64,000 bases of DNA from Rhodococcoides corynebacterioides NBRC 14404 (GTDB lineage: Bacteria > Actinomycetota > Actinomycetes > Mycobacteriales > Mycobacteriaceae). Below the pieces are notes generated by a model. That model did no database searches. It saw nothing but the letters and a program-made list of their open reading frames with translations, and was not told the origin of the DNA. The first letter of the stretch is position 1. The number at the start of each line of letters is the position of its first letter. Shown piece after piece: positions 27,567 through 37,409 of this stretch. The stretch is taken from assembly GCF_001894765.1 (NCBI RefSeq), contig NZ_BCWV01000003.1, positions 186,001 through 250,000 on the forward strand, in the 5' to 3' direction. The position numbers and the translations under genes are program-made.

Positions 27567-28454
27567 ATGGACCACCTCACGCGAGGGTCGGCGCTCCGGC
27601 TCGGTCTGTCCGACTCGCGACTACGTCGTGCCGTCGCCGCGGGCTCGCTGCACCGCATTCGACGTGGGCACCTCTGCGACGCCGGTGAGTGGGCGGACCT
27701 GACCGACGATGCCCGCTACCTGGTGGAGGTGCGCGCTGCCGCGGCGGCGCTCACCCTCCCCGCCTCCCTGAGCCACCACTCCGCGGCGGCCGTGCACGGC
27801 CTCCCGGTGCTGCGACCCGACCGGCGCGTCGTCCACTTCACGCTCGACGGGCGCAGCGGCGGCCACAGCGGTCCGCGGGCTCTTCATCGATGCCCCCTGG
27901 ACCCCGTCGACGTCACGACGGTCGACGGCCTGTCCGTCACCACCCTCGAACGCACCGCCGTCGACGTGGCCTGCGCGGGAACGTTCGCGCAGGCAGTCTG
28001 CGTCGCGGAGTCCGCGCTGCGTGCCGGCGCGACGCGGGAGGGACTGACCGCAGCCCTGGTCCGTGCCGGGCGTCGTCGGGGCATCGCCGTCGCTCGGGCG
28101 GGGCTCGCCTACGCCGACGGCCGCACCGAGAGCATCGGCGAATCGTGGAGCCGGGCACTGATGCGGGGCTGGGCCGACGTCCCCGAGCCTCGCCTGCAAC
28201 ACACCTTCACTCGAGACGACGGACAGTTCGTGGCGCGCACCGACTTCGATTGGGACGGCCGCCTGGTGGGCGAGTTCGACGGCGAGGTGAAGTACGGCGG
28301 CGACACGCGCGCCGCCGTCCTGGCCGAACGCCGTCGGGAGAACGCACTGCACGCGCTGGGCGTCCACGTCGTCCGCTGGACCTGGTCGGACCTGGTGCAC
28401 TCGGAGCGACTGCACCGCCTGCTGCGGGACAGGCTCCGGATGGTCGGCCTCTGA
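27567..28454 (+). CDS. AbiEi-type N-terminal domain plus DUF559-like nuclease fold
   Basis: 295 residues from ATG at 27567. The N-terminal 50 residues or so match the winged-helix 'AbiEi_4' type (RGSALRLGLSDSRLRRAVAA, GSLHRIRRGHLC) found in type IV antitoxins and many actinobacterial DUF559 proteins. The middle region (GLSVTTLERTAVDVACAGTF) is typical of the same family. The C-terminal part has a PD-(D/E)XK-like pattern: RTDFDWDGRLVGEFDGEVKY with candidate Asp and Glu, then ENALHALGVHVVRWTWSDL. These proteins are common in actinobacteria and their function is not established; antitoxin-like regulation or nuclease activity are both possible. No toxin partner is adjacent. The gene is bracketed by imperfect direct repeats. 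Confidence 0.7.
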   Translation: MDHLTRGSALRLGLSDSRLRRAVAAGSLHRIRRGHLCDAGEWADLTDDARYLVEVRAAAAALTLPASLSHHSAAAVHGLPVLRPDRRVVHFTLDGRSGGHSGPRALHRCPLDPVDVTTVDGLSVTTLERTAVDVACAGTFAQAVCVAESALRAGATREGLTAALVRAGRRRGIAVARAGLAYADGRTESIGESWSRALMRGWADVPEPRLQHTFTRDDGQFVARTDFDWDGRLVGEFDGEVKYGGDTRAAVLAERRRENALHALGVHVVRWTWSDLVHSERLHRLLRDRLRMVGL

Positions 28455-28464
28455 CTGCCCCGCC

Positions 28465-28534
28465 TTCCCGCGCTGCGGTTGTGGTGCCGCGCTGACTGCT
28501 CGCAGCGCGCGTGGACAGCCGCAGCGCGCGAAGG
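28465..28534 (+). repeat. Right copy of the imperfect ~70-bp direct repeat
   Basis: It shares with the left copy the order ttcccgcgct, cggtt, cgcgctg, cagcgcgcgtg, gccgcagcgc, at roughly three-quarters identity by eye. It has a weaker hairpin and lies just past the DUF559-like gene. Confidence 0.65.
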
Positions 28535-28589
28535 GAGGGGTGGGGGCGGGAGGGAGTAGGGGTGGGGGGCTCGGGAAGGGGTGGATGCA

Positions 28590-28626
28590 GAACGGCCCCG
28601 CACTCACGAGGAGTGCGGGGCCGTTC
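28590..28626 (-). terminator. Terminator of the S10 operon after rpsQ
   Basis: A perfect 16-bp stem (gaacggccccgcactc / gagtgcggggccgttc) with a 5-base loop begins 15 bases beyond the rpsQ stop. It could also stop plus-strand transcripts. Confidence 0.85.
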
Positions 28627-28641
28627 GCGGTGGTGCAGGTC

Positions 28642-28920
28642 TTACTTGGCCTTCTCGAGGACCTCGACCAGTCGCCAGTGCTTGGTGGCGGACAGGGGGC
28701 GGGTCTCCATGAGCTGAACGCGGTCGCCGACGCCGGCGATCCCGTTCTCGTCGTGGGCCTTGACCTTGGTGGTGCGTCGGATGATCTTGCCGTAGAGGGC
28801 GTGCTTCACACGGTCCTCGAGCTCGACGACGATCGTCTTCTGCATCTTGTCGGAGACGACGTAACCGATACGCGTCTTCCGGCTGTTGCGGGTCTCTTCA
28901 GTCACTGCTTCCTCGCTCAC
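28642..28920 (-). CDS. rpsQ: 30S ribosomal protein S17 (uS17)
   Basis: 92 residues, OB-fold, with [21 protein letters not shown] and [16 protein letters not shown]. It is the last gene of the S10 operon; its start overlaps the rpmC stop by 4 bases. Confidence 0.97.
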   Translation of the reverse strand: MSEEAVTEETRNSRKTRIGYVVSDKMQKTIVVELEDRVKHALYGKIIRRTTKVKAHDENGIAGVGDRVQLMETRPLSATKHWRLVEVLEKAK

Positions 28921-29162
28921 GCTGCGTCACCTGCCGTGTCCTCGGACGGACCGCTGGCCAGCCCGAGCTCACGCTCACGCATGACGGTGTAGATGCGCGC
29001 GATCTCGTGGCGGACGACGCGCAGTCGACGGTTGTTGTCCAGCTGACCGGTGGCCATCTGGAAGCGGAGGTTGAACAGCTCCTCCTTCGACTCACGAAGG
29101 CGGTCGATCAGTTCTTCGTCACCGAGCTCGCGGAGCTCGGCAGCCGGGGTACCGGTGGCCAT
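28917..29162 (-). CDS. rpmC: 50S ribosomal protein L29 (uL29)
   Basis: 81 residues from ATG at 29162. The two-helix hairpin core ([40 protein letters not shown], both in part) lies at the tunnel exit, where nascent-chain factors dock. The ATG shares one base with the rplP stop. Confidence 0.96.
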   Translation of the reverse strand: MATGTPAAELRELGDEELIDRLRESKEELFNLRFQMATGQLDNNRRLRVVRHEIARIYTVMRERELGLASGPSEDTAGDAA

Positions 29163-29578
29163 CAGAACTGAACCTCCCTCGTGACGATGCGTGCCTTCAT
29201 CGGCAGCTTGTGGATCGCGCGGGTCAGCGCCTCGCGGGCGATGGCCTCGTCCGGGTAGCTGAGCTCGAAGAGCACGCGACCGGGCTTGACGTTGGCGACC
29301 CACCACTCCGGCGAACCCTTACCGGAACCCATGCGGGTCTCGGCCGGCTTCTTGGTGAGCGGGCGGTCCGGGTAGATGTTGATCCAGACCTTGCCGCCAC
29401 GCTTGATGTGGCGAGTGACGGCGATACGAGCTGCCTCGATCTGACGGTTCGTGACGTAGGCCGGCCCGAGAGCCTGGATGCCGTAGTCACCGAAGGTCAC
29501 CTGAGTCCCGCCCTTGGCGGCACCCGAACGCTTGGGGTGGTGCTGCTTGCGGTGCTTGACCCGACGGGGGATCAACAT
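29162..29578 (-). CDS. rplP: 50S ribosomal protein L16 (uL16)
   Basis: 138 residues with the standard N-terminus [19 protein letters not shown] and the loop [14 protein letters not shown] near the peptidyl-transferase centre. It lies 3 bases after rpsC. Confidence 0.97.
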   Translation of the reverse strand: MLIPRRVKHRKQHHPKRSGAAKGGTQVTFGDYGIQALGPAYVTNRQIEAARIAVTRHIKRGGKVWINIYPDRPLTKKPAETRMGSGKGSPEWWVANVKPGRVLFELSYPDEAIAREALTRAIHKLPMKARIVTREVQF

Positions 29579-29581
29579 GCG

Positions 29582-30794
<1,213 letters not shown>

Positions 30795-30798
<4 letters not shown>

Positions 30799-31076
30799 CG
30801 CCTCTTCGCCTTCCGGTCGTCCTTGATGTGTCCCTTGAACGTGCGCGTCGGCGCGAACTCACCGAGCTTGTGTCCGACCATGGCATCCGAGACGAACACC
30901 GGGACGTGCTTGCGACCGTCGTGGACGGCGAAGGTGTGTCCGATGAAATCGGGGGTGATGGTCGAGCGACGCGACCAGGTCTTGATGACCTGCTTCGTGC
31001 CCTTCTCGTTCTGAACGTCCACCTTCTTCAGGAGGTGGTCGTCGACGAACGGGCCTTTCTTCAGACTGCGTGGCAT
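30795..31076 (-). CDS. rpsS: 30S ribosomal protein S19 (uS19)
   Basis: 93 residues. It opens with [18 protein letters not shown] and has the conserved [20 protein letters not shown] (in part) and [10 protein letters not shown]. It binds the 16S rRNA head next to S13. It lies 17 bases downstream of rplB. Confidence 0.97.
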
Positions 31077-31093
31077 CTGCTACTCCCTCCTGC

Positions 31094-31930
31094 TTATCGC
31101 TTGTTCTTGCCGGTGCGGCGGCGGCGGACGATCAACTGATCGGACGGCTTGTTCTTGCGGGTGCGGCCCTCAGGCTGTCCCCAGGGGCTGACCGGGTGGC
31201 GACCACCGGAGGTCTTGCCCTCACCACCACCGTGCGGGTGGTCGACCGGGTTCATGACGACACCACGGACGGTCGGGCGCTTGCCCTTCCAGCGCATGCG
31301 GCCGGCCTTGCCCCAGTTGATGTTGGACTGCTCGGCGTTGCCGACCTCGCCGACGGTGGCGCGGCAGCGCACGTCGACGCGGCGGATCTCACCGGACGGC
31401 ATACGCAGCGTGGCGTAGGGGCCTTCCTTGCCGAGGAGCTGGATGCCGGCTCCGGCGGAGCGGGCCATCTTGGCTCCGCCGCCGGGACGCAGCTCCACCG
31501 CGTGGATGGTGGTACCCGTGGGGATGTTGCGCAGCGGCAGGTTGTTGCCCGGCTTGATGTCGGCGGTGGCGCCGGCCTCGATGGGCGAACCCTGCTGGAT
31601 GCCCTTCGGCGCGATGATGTAGCGCTTCTCGCCGTCGGCGTAGTGCAGCAGCGCGATGTTGGCGGTGCGGTTGGGGTCGTACTCGATGTGAGCGACCTTG
31701 GCCGGCACGCCGTCCTTGTCGTTGCGACGGAAGTCGATCAGACGGTAGGCGCGCTTGTGGCCGCCACCCTTGTGACGGGTGGTGATGCGGCCATGGGCGT
31801 TGCGGCCTCCGCGGCCGTGCAGCGGGCGGATGAGCGACTTCTCCGGTGTCGAGCGCGTGATCTCCGCGAAATCGGAGACACTCGCGCCGCGACGACCGGG
31901 AGTGGTCGGCTTGTACTTACGAATTGCCAT
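31094..31930 (-). CDS. rplB: 50S ribosomal protein L2 (uL2)
   Basis: 278 residues, with [19 protein letters not shown] at the N-terminus and the C-terminal signature [18 protein letters not shown] containing the essential His near the peptidyl-transferase centre. It lies 48 bases downstream of rplW. Confidence 0.97.
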   Translation of the reverse strand: MAIRKYKPTTPGRRGASVSDFAEITRSTPEKSLIRPLHGRGGRNAHGRITTRHKGGGHKRAYRLIDFRRNDKDGVPAKVAHIEYDPNRTANIALLHYADGEKRYIIAPKGIQQGSPIEAGATADIKPGNNLPLRNIPTGTTIHAVELRPGGGAKMARSAGAGIQLLGKEGPYATLRMPSGEIRRVDVRCRATVGEVGNAEQSNINWGKAGRMRWKGKRPTVRGVVMNPVDHPHGGGEGKTSGGRHPVSPWGQPEGRTRKNKPSDQLIVRRRRTGKNKR

Positions 31931-31978
31931 GTTTGTCTCGTCCCTTGATCCTCGAGGACCCTCGTGAGCTCCGGCCGC

Positions 31979-32284
31979 TTACGCGACCGGGCCTCCGAAG
32001 ATCTCGATGGGCTTGCTGTCGGCCGAGAGGGTCACGAGCGCGCGCTTGGTGGACTTGCGCGTGCCGTAGCCGAATCGGGTCCGCTTGCGCTTACCCTGCC
32101 GGTTGGCGGTGTTGACGCTGGTCACGGTCACGCCGAAGACCTTCTCGACGGCGATCTTGATCTGCGTCTTGTTCGAGTCGGGGTGCACGATGAACGTGTA
32201 GGTCCCCTGCTCGATCAGGCCGTAGGACTTCTCCGAGATGACCGGCGCCAGCAGGATGTCGCGGGGGTCCGCGATGGTGCTCAC
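31979..32284 (-). CDS. rplW: 50S ribosomal protein L23 (uL23)
   Basis: 101 residues, GTG start overlapping the rplD stop by 4 bases. Landmarks are [15 protein letters not shown] and [20 protein letters not shown]. It forms the docking site for SRP and trigger factor at the tunnel exit. Confidence 0.97.
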   Translation of the reverse strand: MSTIADPRDILLAPVISEKSYGLIEQGTYTFIVHPDSNKTQIKIAVEKVFGVTVTSVNTANRQGKRKRTRFGYGTRKSTKRALVTLSADSKPIEIFGGPVA

Positions 32285-32970
32285 TTGTCGTCCTCCTGTG
32301 CTTCCGCAGCCGCCGAGCGAGCCGGACCTGCGATGAAGGTGTTCAGCGCCTCGACCGTGAAGATCACGTCGTCGCTCTCGAGGACGTCGTAGGTGTTCAG
32401 CTGGTCGGGGGCGATGGGGTGCACACCGTCGAGGTTCTGCACCGACTTCCAGGCAGCGAGGTCCGCACGGCCGATGACCAGCAGGACCTTCTTGCGATCG
32501 GTGAGCTCGGCGAGGAAGGAGCGCGCGCCCTTGGTGGACGGCACCTGCCCTGCGACCAGCTCGGTGATCACGTGGATGCGCTCGCTGCGCGCCCGGTCGG
32601 AGAGGGCTCCGCGCAGAGCGGCGGCCTTCATCTTCTTGGGGGTGCGCTGGCTGTAGTCACGCGGCTGCGGGCCGTGGACCGTGCCACCGCCGACGAACTG
32701 CGGTGCGCGGGTCGAGCCCTGGCGTGCGCGGCCGGTGCCCTTCTGGCGGTACGGCTTCTTGCCGCCGCCGCGGACCTCGCCACGCGTCTTCGTCGAATGC
32801 GTGCCCTGGCGTGCGGCCGCGAGCTGCGCGACGACGACCTGGTGCATCAACGCGATGTTCGCGGTGCGGTCGAAGATCTCGGCGGGGAGATCGACGGTGC
32901 CGTTGGTCTTGCCGCCGGCTTCCTTGACGTCGAGAGACAGCGTCGTGCCGCCCTTCTCGAGACTGGTCAT
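32281..32970 (-). CDS. rplD: 50S ribosomal protein L4 (uL4)
   Basis: 229 residues with the Arg/Gly-rich loop that reaches the tunnel ([20 protein letters not shown]). In E. coli L4 also represses its own operon through the S10 leader; the long rpsJ leader here leaves room for such control. The start overlaps the rplC stop by 4 bases. Confidence 0.97.
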   Translation of the reverse strand: MTSLEKGGTTLSLDVKEAGGKTNGTVDLPAEIFDRTANIALMHQVVVAQLAAARQGTHSTKTRGEVRGGGKKPYRQKGTGRARQGSTRAPQFVGGGTVHGPQPRDYSQRTPKKMKAAALRGALSDRARSERIHVITELVAGQVPSTKGARSFLAELTDRKKVLLVIGRADLAAWKSVQNLDGVHPIAPDQLNTYDVLESDDVIFTVEALNTFIAGPARSAAAEAQEDDK

Positions 32971-33632
32971 GCTCGCGCACCACCCTTCACTGCGCTCTTG
33001 ACGATCACGACGCCGCCCTTGCGGCCCGGGATCGCACCCTTGATCAGCAGCAGACCGTTCTCGGCGTCCACCTTGTGGACCGAGAGGTTCTGCGTCGTGA
33101 CGCGGTCGCTACCCATCCGACCCGACATGCGCATGCCCTTGAACACGCGACCGGGGGTGGCGCAACCACCGATGGAACCGGGGCGACGGTGCACGGCCTG
33201 CGCGCCGTGGCTGGCGCCCTGGCCGGCGAAGCCGTGGCGCTTCATCGTGCCGGCGAAGCCCTTGCCCTTGCTGATGCCGGTGACGTCGACGTAGGCGCCG
33301 TCCTCGAACTCGGCAGCGGTGAGCTCCTGGCCGACCTCGAAAGCGGCGGCGTCGGCGACGCGCAGCTCGGCGAGGTGGCGGCGCGGCGTGACACCGGCCT
33401 TGGCGAACTGACCGGAGACCGGCTTGTTCACCTTGCGGGGATCGATGGCGCCGAAGGCGACCTGGACGGCGCTGTAGCCGTCGCGCTCCTCGGTGCGGAT
33501 CGCGGTCACGACGTTCGGATCCGCCTTGACGACGGTGACCGGGACGACGCGGTTGTTCTCGTCGAAGACCTGGGTCATGCCGAGCTTGGTGCCCAGAATC
33601 CCCTTGGCCGGACGGTTCTTGTAGTCAGTCAT
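32967..33632 (-). CDS. rplC: 50S ribosomal protein L3 (uL3)
   Basis: 221 residues from ATG at 33632 ([20 protein letters not shown]), with the L3 signature [20 protein letters not shown]. The frame stays open upstream through rpsJ, but that reading has no L3 homology. It lies 14 bases after rpsJ. Confidence 0.97.
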   Translation of the reverse strand: MTDYKNRPAKGILGTKLGMTQVFDENNRVVPVTVVKADPNVVTAIRTEERDGYSAVQVAFGAIDPRKVNKPVSGQFAKAGVTPRRHLAELRVADAAAFEVGQELTAAEFEDGAYVDVTGISKGKGFAGTMKRHGFAGQGASHGAQAVHRRPGSIGGCATPGRVFKGMRMSGRMGSDRVTTQNLSVHKVDAENGLLLIKGAIPGRKGGVVIVKSAVKGGARA

Positions 33633-33646
33633 GGTTGTCTCCGCGC

Positions 33647-33952
33647 TCACTGAATGTTGACGTCGACGCTGGCCGGCAGGTCGATGCGCATGAGTGCGTC
33701 GACGGTCTTCGGCGTCGGGTCGAGAATGTCGATGAGTCGCTTGTGAGTACGCATCTCGAAGTGCTCGCGAGAATCCTTGTACTTGTGCGGCGAACGAATG
33801 ACGCAGTACACGTTCTTCTCGGTGGGCAACGGCACAGGTCCGACCACGCGGGCCCCGGTACGGGTCACCGTCTCGACGATCTTGCGCGCGGACGCGTCGA
33901 TCGCTTCGTGGTCGTAGGCCTTGAGCCTGATGCGGATCTTCTGTCCCGCCAC
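33647..33952 (-). CDS. rpsJ: 30S ribosomal protein S10 (uS10, NusE)
   Basis: 101 residues, GTG start ([20 protein letters not shown]) with a purine-rich GGAAGAGGA upstream. It is the first gene of the S10 operon and also the NusE transcription antitermination factor. A long untranslated leader precedes it. Confidence 0.97.
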   Translation of the reverse strand: MAGQKIRIRLKAYDHEAIDASARKIVETVTRTGARVVGPVPLPTEKNVYCVIRSPHKYKDSREHFEMRTHKRLIDILDPTPKTVDALMRIDLPASVDVNIQ

Positions 33953-34379
33953 GCTTATGTCCTCTTCCTTGCCCGTAGGTGTCGACCGACTCGGGTGTCA
34001 ACCAACTCGGTAGGTCTTCTCTCGGTTCGCCGGGAGCGAGTCCCGGTCGATCCGGCAGTGCGCGTCCAGCCCCCTGACGGGACGGACGACATCCGATGAC
34101 GAATCACGTGGCGGAGCCGCTGACGGGCACGCGGGGCGTGGCCTGGACTTCCGTTGCCGCTGTTCATCTGTCATGGATCTCCGGTCCACGCGGTCGGGCG
34201 TGTCGCATTCCCGACCAGTCCTCTGCCCGGTCCGGTCTCCCGGATGGGCGAGTCACGTGCGAACCGGATGCGCCCATCGAGCCGGCGCGATCACTGCTTG
34301 GTTCACTGCCTCATCGAGGGTCTCTCCGCGCACGCACCAGGCGCACGACAGCGATCGCCTCGGTCAAGGCAACCCGACG

Positions 34380-34409
34380 AGTATGACCCACGGACGGGGT
34401 TCAGTTCAA
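34380..34409 (-). promoter_or_regulatory. rpsJ: Candidate promoter of the S10 operon
   Basis: On the minus strand TTGAAC (34404-34409) and CATACT (34380-34385) are 18 bases apart. Initiation near 34373 would leave a leader of about 420 nt before rpsJ. Confidence 0.45.
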
Positions 34410-34454
34410 ATCGACCCCGTCACACTCGTGCGGAAGCGGCCGCCGCCGTCCGAG

Positions 34455-34460
34455 TAGGGT
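34455..34460 (+). promoter_or_regulatory. -10 element TAGGGT for the DUF4442 gene
   Basis: It ends 8 bases before ATG at 34469 and decides that start against longer in-frame openings. Confidence 0.5.
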
Positions 34461-34468
34461 CCGCGGGC

Positions 34469-34942
34469 ATGACCCCTGCGACCGGTACGTACGCCCTCTG
34501 GCGGCGTCTGCCGCGCCCCGTGCGCAGCCCGCTGTTCTCCGTCGGTATGTGCGCGCGGGTGCCGTTCTTCGCCACCGTGCTTCCCCGCGTACGGGAGCTC
34601 GAACCCGGGCGGTGTGTGGTGACGGCGCCGATGTGGTTCGGCGTGCACAACCATCTGCACACCTTCCACGCCATCGCGTCCTGCAACCTCGCCGAGGTGG
34701 CCATGGGCATGCTCGCGGAAGCGACCGTGCCCGGGACGCATCGATGGATCCCGAAGGGAATGACGGTGTCCTACCTCGCGGCGGGTCGGACCGGCATGAC
34801 GGCGCGGGCCGAGTTGGACGAACTCCCCGACTTCGCCGCCATCACCGAGGGCACGGATCTGGTGATCCCGGTGTATCTGACGGATCGGTCGGGCGCGGAG
34901 GTGGTGCACGCGGACATCACGGTGTGGGTCACACCGAAGTAG
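34469..34942 (+). CDS. DUF4442 hotdog-fold protein (putative thioesterase)
   Basis: 157 residues. The pattern NHLHTFHAIASCNLAEVAMGMLAEATVPGTHRWIPKGMTVSYL (read in pieces) is that of the DUF4442 hotdog family, related to acyl-CoA thioesterases. The Asn/His stretch and the EVAMG helix are in the usual places. It is cytoplasmic and the acyl substrate is unknown. The last six codons and the stop are repeated twice more directly downstream. Confidence 0.8.
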   Translation: MTPATGTYALWRRLPRPVRSPLFSVGMCARVPFFATVLPRVRELEPGRCVVTAPMWFGVHNHLHTFHAIASCNLAEVAMGMLAEATVPGTHRWIPKGMTVSYLAAGRTGMTARAELDELPDFAAITEGTDLVIPVYLTDRSGAEVVHADITVWVTPK

Positions 34943-34993
34943 AACAGCGTGGGTCACACCGAAGTAGAAACGGTGTGGGTTACACCGAAGTAG
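34924..34993 (+). repeat. Three near-identical 19-base units (25-26-base period) at the end of the DUF4442 gene
   Basis: gtgggtcacaccgaagtag occurs at 34924-34942, 34949-34967 and, with one change, 34975-34993. The first copy contains the native stop codon. Each copy lies in a ggtgtg-ggt-cacacc-like small palindrome. The array looks like a recent slippage or duplication, and may act as a terminator cluster. Confidence 0.9.
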
Positions 34994-35005
34994 GGACGGT
35001 GTGGA

Positions 35006-36094
35006 TCAGAGACCGAGTGACGCGGCGGTGAACGGCCAGGACTTGTGCAGGTCCTCCTGCCAGTAGGCCCAGGAGTGCGTGGCCGGTCCGCGGAAGTCGA
35101 CGGTGGCGGGAATGCCCAGCTCTGCGAGGCGACCGGCGAACACCCGGGTGCAGTGATCGGTGATCGACTCGATGCCACCACCGACGATCACACGGTTCAC
35201 CAGAGCCGCGACATCGCCACCGATGCGCGCGCTGGTCAGCGTGTCGTCGAACCCGGGCAACCCGCTGCCGGTGGACAGGTAGAGCGGGGTACCGCGGAGC
35301 TTGTCCGCATTGAGCAGCGCATCGTTGGCGATCCAGCCGGGCCCGCCGGTGGGCCCCCACATGTTCTCGGTGTCGCCGCCGCCGCGGGCCTCGACGACCA
35401 GCTTGACGAAGGCCGCTCCGAGATCGTCCGAGGTGTTCGCGCACCCACTGAACGAGGTGACGGAGGAATAGAACCCCGGGGCGTTCGCAGCCAGCATCAG
35501 CACCGCGCTCGCGGCCATCGAGATTCCGCCGACGGCCTGCCGCCCGTCGGTTCCCAGTGCCGCGTTCATCAACGGCGGGAGTTCCGAGGTGAGAAACGTC
35601 TCCCACTTGTTCCGTCCGAGCTCGGGATCGTCCGCGAGCCAATCCGTGTAATAGCTGAACGCACCGGCCCTGGGGATCACCACGTTGACGTTCTTGTCCG
35701 CGAAGAACGGCACGACGTCGGTCTGGTCCGGCCAGTTGCTGGACGGATCCTCCCCGCCGCTCGCGCCGTTCAACAGGTAGTAGGTGGGTCGCGGAACACT
35801 GGTGTCCGCCGGACGCAGCACCTGCAGGTCGACCGTGCGGTCCATGGCCGCCGAGCGGACCACGACGTCGTACCGCTGCCCCTCGACGTGATTCACCGAC
35901 ACCACGCTGCTCCCGTCGGTGCCGACGACCCCGGAGGTCGGTGCCGACGACACCGCTGCAGCGCCGGAAATCGGTTGCGCCGCCGCGGAACCCGCGCCCA
36001 CCACGGTGGTCGAGGCAACCGCGGCAGCGACGGCGAGTACACCGAACGCCCGTCGCGTACGGGCGGAGACGGCGGAGTCGATGCGGACCTTCAC
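35006..36094 (-). CDS. Antigen 85-like mycolyltransferase (secreted)
   Basis: 362 residues, GTG start. A long signal peptide is present (Arg-rich start, Ala/Val core, cleavage near AAAQ about residue 40). The esterase-D/antigen 85 fold is shown by the nucleophile elbow GGISMAAS (Ser192) and the C-terminal THSWAYWQEDLHKSWPF with the catalytic His. Such enzymes transfer mycolic acids between trehalose monomycolate and trehalose or arabinogalactan in the outer cell wall. The presence of this gene implies a mycolate-containing host. A TACTGT -10-like element at 36173-36178 (minus) would give a 70-nt leader. Confidence 0.88.
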   Translation of the reverse strand: MKVRIDSAVSARTRRAFGVLAVAAAVASTTVVGAGSAAAQPISGAAAVSSAPTSGVVGTDGSSVVSVNHVEGQRYDVVVRSAAMDRTVDLQVLRPADTSVPRPTYYLLNGASGGEDPSSNWPDQTDVVPFFADKNVNVVIPRAGAFSYYTDWLADDPELGRNKWETFLTSELPPLMNAALGTDGRQAVGGISMAASAVLMLAANAPGFYSSVTSFSGCANTSDDLGAAFVKLVVEARGGGDTENMWGPTGGPGWIANDALLNADKLRGTPLYLSTGSGLPGFDDTLTSARIGGDVAALVNRVIVGGGIESITDHCTRVFAGRLAELGIPATVDFRGPATHSWAYWQEDLHKSWPFTAASLGL

Positions 36095-36440
36095 GGCGGC
36101 GGTGTTCCCTTCGATGACGGGCGAGTGCCCGGTCGGCCGTCACGAGGCCGGCGCGGGGCACCCTCGGGCGTCACAGTAACCGGGTGGAGCGAGAACCGTG
36201 AATGCTCGAGACCACCCCGAGACCACATCGTCATCGGGCCGGGTTTCTCGGATCGACGACGAGGAGCGCGGTCACGGACATTCCGCGTGCCGTTTCTCGG
36301 ATGGGCGTGACCGACAATGGCGGGCCGTCATCGCCGCGCCGTGCCGCGGCGTTACAGTCGACGGACCCGCCTCCCGACGATCGTCCGTTCCCGGTCGCGT
36401 CCGCGTCTCCCTGCATTTTTCTTCTGCCATACTCGAGGCC
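36095..36440. other. Divergent intergenic region between mycolyltransferase and exporter operon
   Basis: About 346 bases. The minus strand has TTCACG-18-TACTGT upstream of the mycolyltransferase; the plus strand has CATACT close to the exporter start. Nothing else recognisable. Confidence 0.4.
36428..36433 (+). promoter_or_regulatory. -10-like element CATACT for the exporter/PAPA operon
   Basis: CATACT ends 7 bases before ATG at 36441. It may drive the whole run to 43619. Confidence 0.4.
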
Positions 36441-37409
36441 ATGCCTACCGGAGTGGCCGTTCACGTCGACGGAATCACCAAGTCGTTCGGCGACGTCCAC
36501 GCACTGCGGGGGGTGAGCTTCTCCGTCCCCGTCGGGTCGGTCCTCGGCGTCCTCGGTCCCAACGGCGCCGGCAAGACGACCACGGTGAACGTGCTGTCCA
36601 CGCTGCTGCGACCCGATGGCGGCCACGCGTCGGTGTCCGGGTTCGACGTCGTGAAGAACGCCCAGGACGTCCGCAAACGCATCATGCTGACCGGCCAGTA
36701 CGCCGCGCTCGACCAGGGCCTGACCGGTGCCGAGAACCTCGAACTGTTCGGCCGGTTGATGGGGCTGTCGAAGAAGGCGGCCCGCGCTCGCGGAACCGAG
36801 TTGCTCGAGCAGTTCGACCTGGTCGCCGCCGCCGACCGCAAGGTGTCGGGGTACTCCGGCGGCATGCGTCGTCGTATCGACATCGCCTGCGGGCTGGTCA
36901 CGCGGCCCGACGTGGTGTTCCTCGACGAGCCCACCACCGGCCTCGATCCCCGCAGTCGCCAGTCCGTCTGGTCGTTGGTGGAGAACCTCAAGAACGAGGG
37001 CATCACGATCCTTCTCACCACCCAGTACCTCGAGGAGGCGGACCTCCTCAGCGACAACATCGTCGTCATCGACAAGGGCACCGTGATCGCCGAGGGCACG
37101 GCCGACCAGCTCAAGGCCCGCACCGGCGACAGCTACTGCGAGGTGGTTCCGCGTCAGCCGGCCGACCTCGGTCGGGTTCGCGAGATCCTCGCCGCCGTCG
37201 CCGGATCGGCCGCGGTGGTCGACGACTCGGAGCCCGATCGCATGTCGATCCCGGCCGCACACGGCCCGCGCACGCTCACCGAGGTGGTGCGCCGGCTCGA
37301 CATGGCCGAGATCGACCTGGCCGACATCGCCCTGCGGCGTCCGTCGCTCGACGACGTCTTCCTCTCCCTCACCGGCCACTCCGAGCGGCGAGACGAGCCG
37401 GCGCGGTGA
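36441..37409 (+). CDS. drrA: ABC transporter ATP-binding protein, DrrA family
   Basis: 322 residues. Walker A (GPNGAGKTT), the ABC signature (YSGGMRRR) and Walker B (VVFLDEPTTGLDPRSR) are intact. The C-terminal extension (RRPSLDDVFLSLTGHS) is the DrrA-type DUF4162 region of drug exporters. It is the ATPase of a type 2 ABC exporter with the next two genes; its stop overlaps the next GTG (GTGA). It stands directly before the aminochorismate genes, so export of the NRPS/PAPA-derived product or self-resistance is the likely role. Confidence 0.9.
   Translation: MPTGVAVHVDGITKSFGDVHALRGVSFSVPVGSVLGVLGPNGAGKTTTVNVLSTLLRPDGGHASVSGFDVVKNAQDVRKRIMLTGQYAALDQGLTGAENLELFGRLMGLSKKAARARGTELLEQFDLVAAADRKVSGYSGGMRRRIDIACGLVTRPDVVFLDEPTTGLDPRSRQSVWSLVENLKNEGITILLTTQYLEEADLLSDNIVVIDKGTVIAEGTADQLKARTGDSYCEVVPRQPADLGRVREILAAVAGSAAVVDDSEPDRMSIPAAHGPRTLTEVVRRLDMAEIDLADIALRRPSLDDVFLSLTGHSERRDEPAR

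Larger units (their letters stand above)
33953..34468. other. Divergent control region of the S10 operon and the DUF4442 gene
   Basis: About 515 bases without a credible gene. It holds the candidate rpsJ promoter (34380-34409), an apparent rpsJ leader of roughly 420 nt, and on the plus strand a TAGGGT element for the DUF4442 gene. A second minus-strand TTGACA near the gene has no matching -10. Confidence 0.5.

Noticed and set aside
27567-28454. A complete type IV toxin-antitoxin pair
   Set aside because: Only the AbiEi-like N-terminal domain is present; no AbiEii nucleotidyltransferase toxin gene lies next to it.
28511-28717. Small plus-strand frames between the DUF559 gene and rpsQ
   Set aside because: Low-complexity Gly/Arg translations that run into the S10 terminator and the rpsQ antisense strand; no ribosome site.
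32967-34001. A longer L3 with about 120 extra N-terminal residues
   Set aside because: The extension is the out-of-frame shadow of rpsJ; ATG at 33632 gives the normal L3 N-terminus.
34549-35031. An alternative plus-strand frame over the DUF4442 gene and its repeats
   Set aside because: It is out of frame with the recognised DUF4442 protein and exists only because the repeat array lacks stops in that frame.
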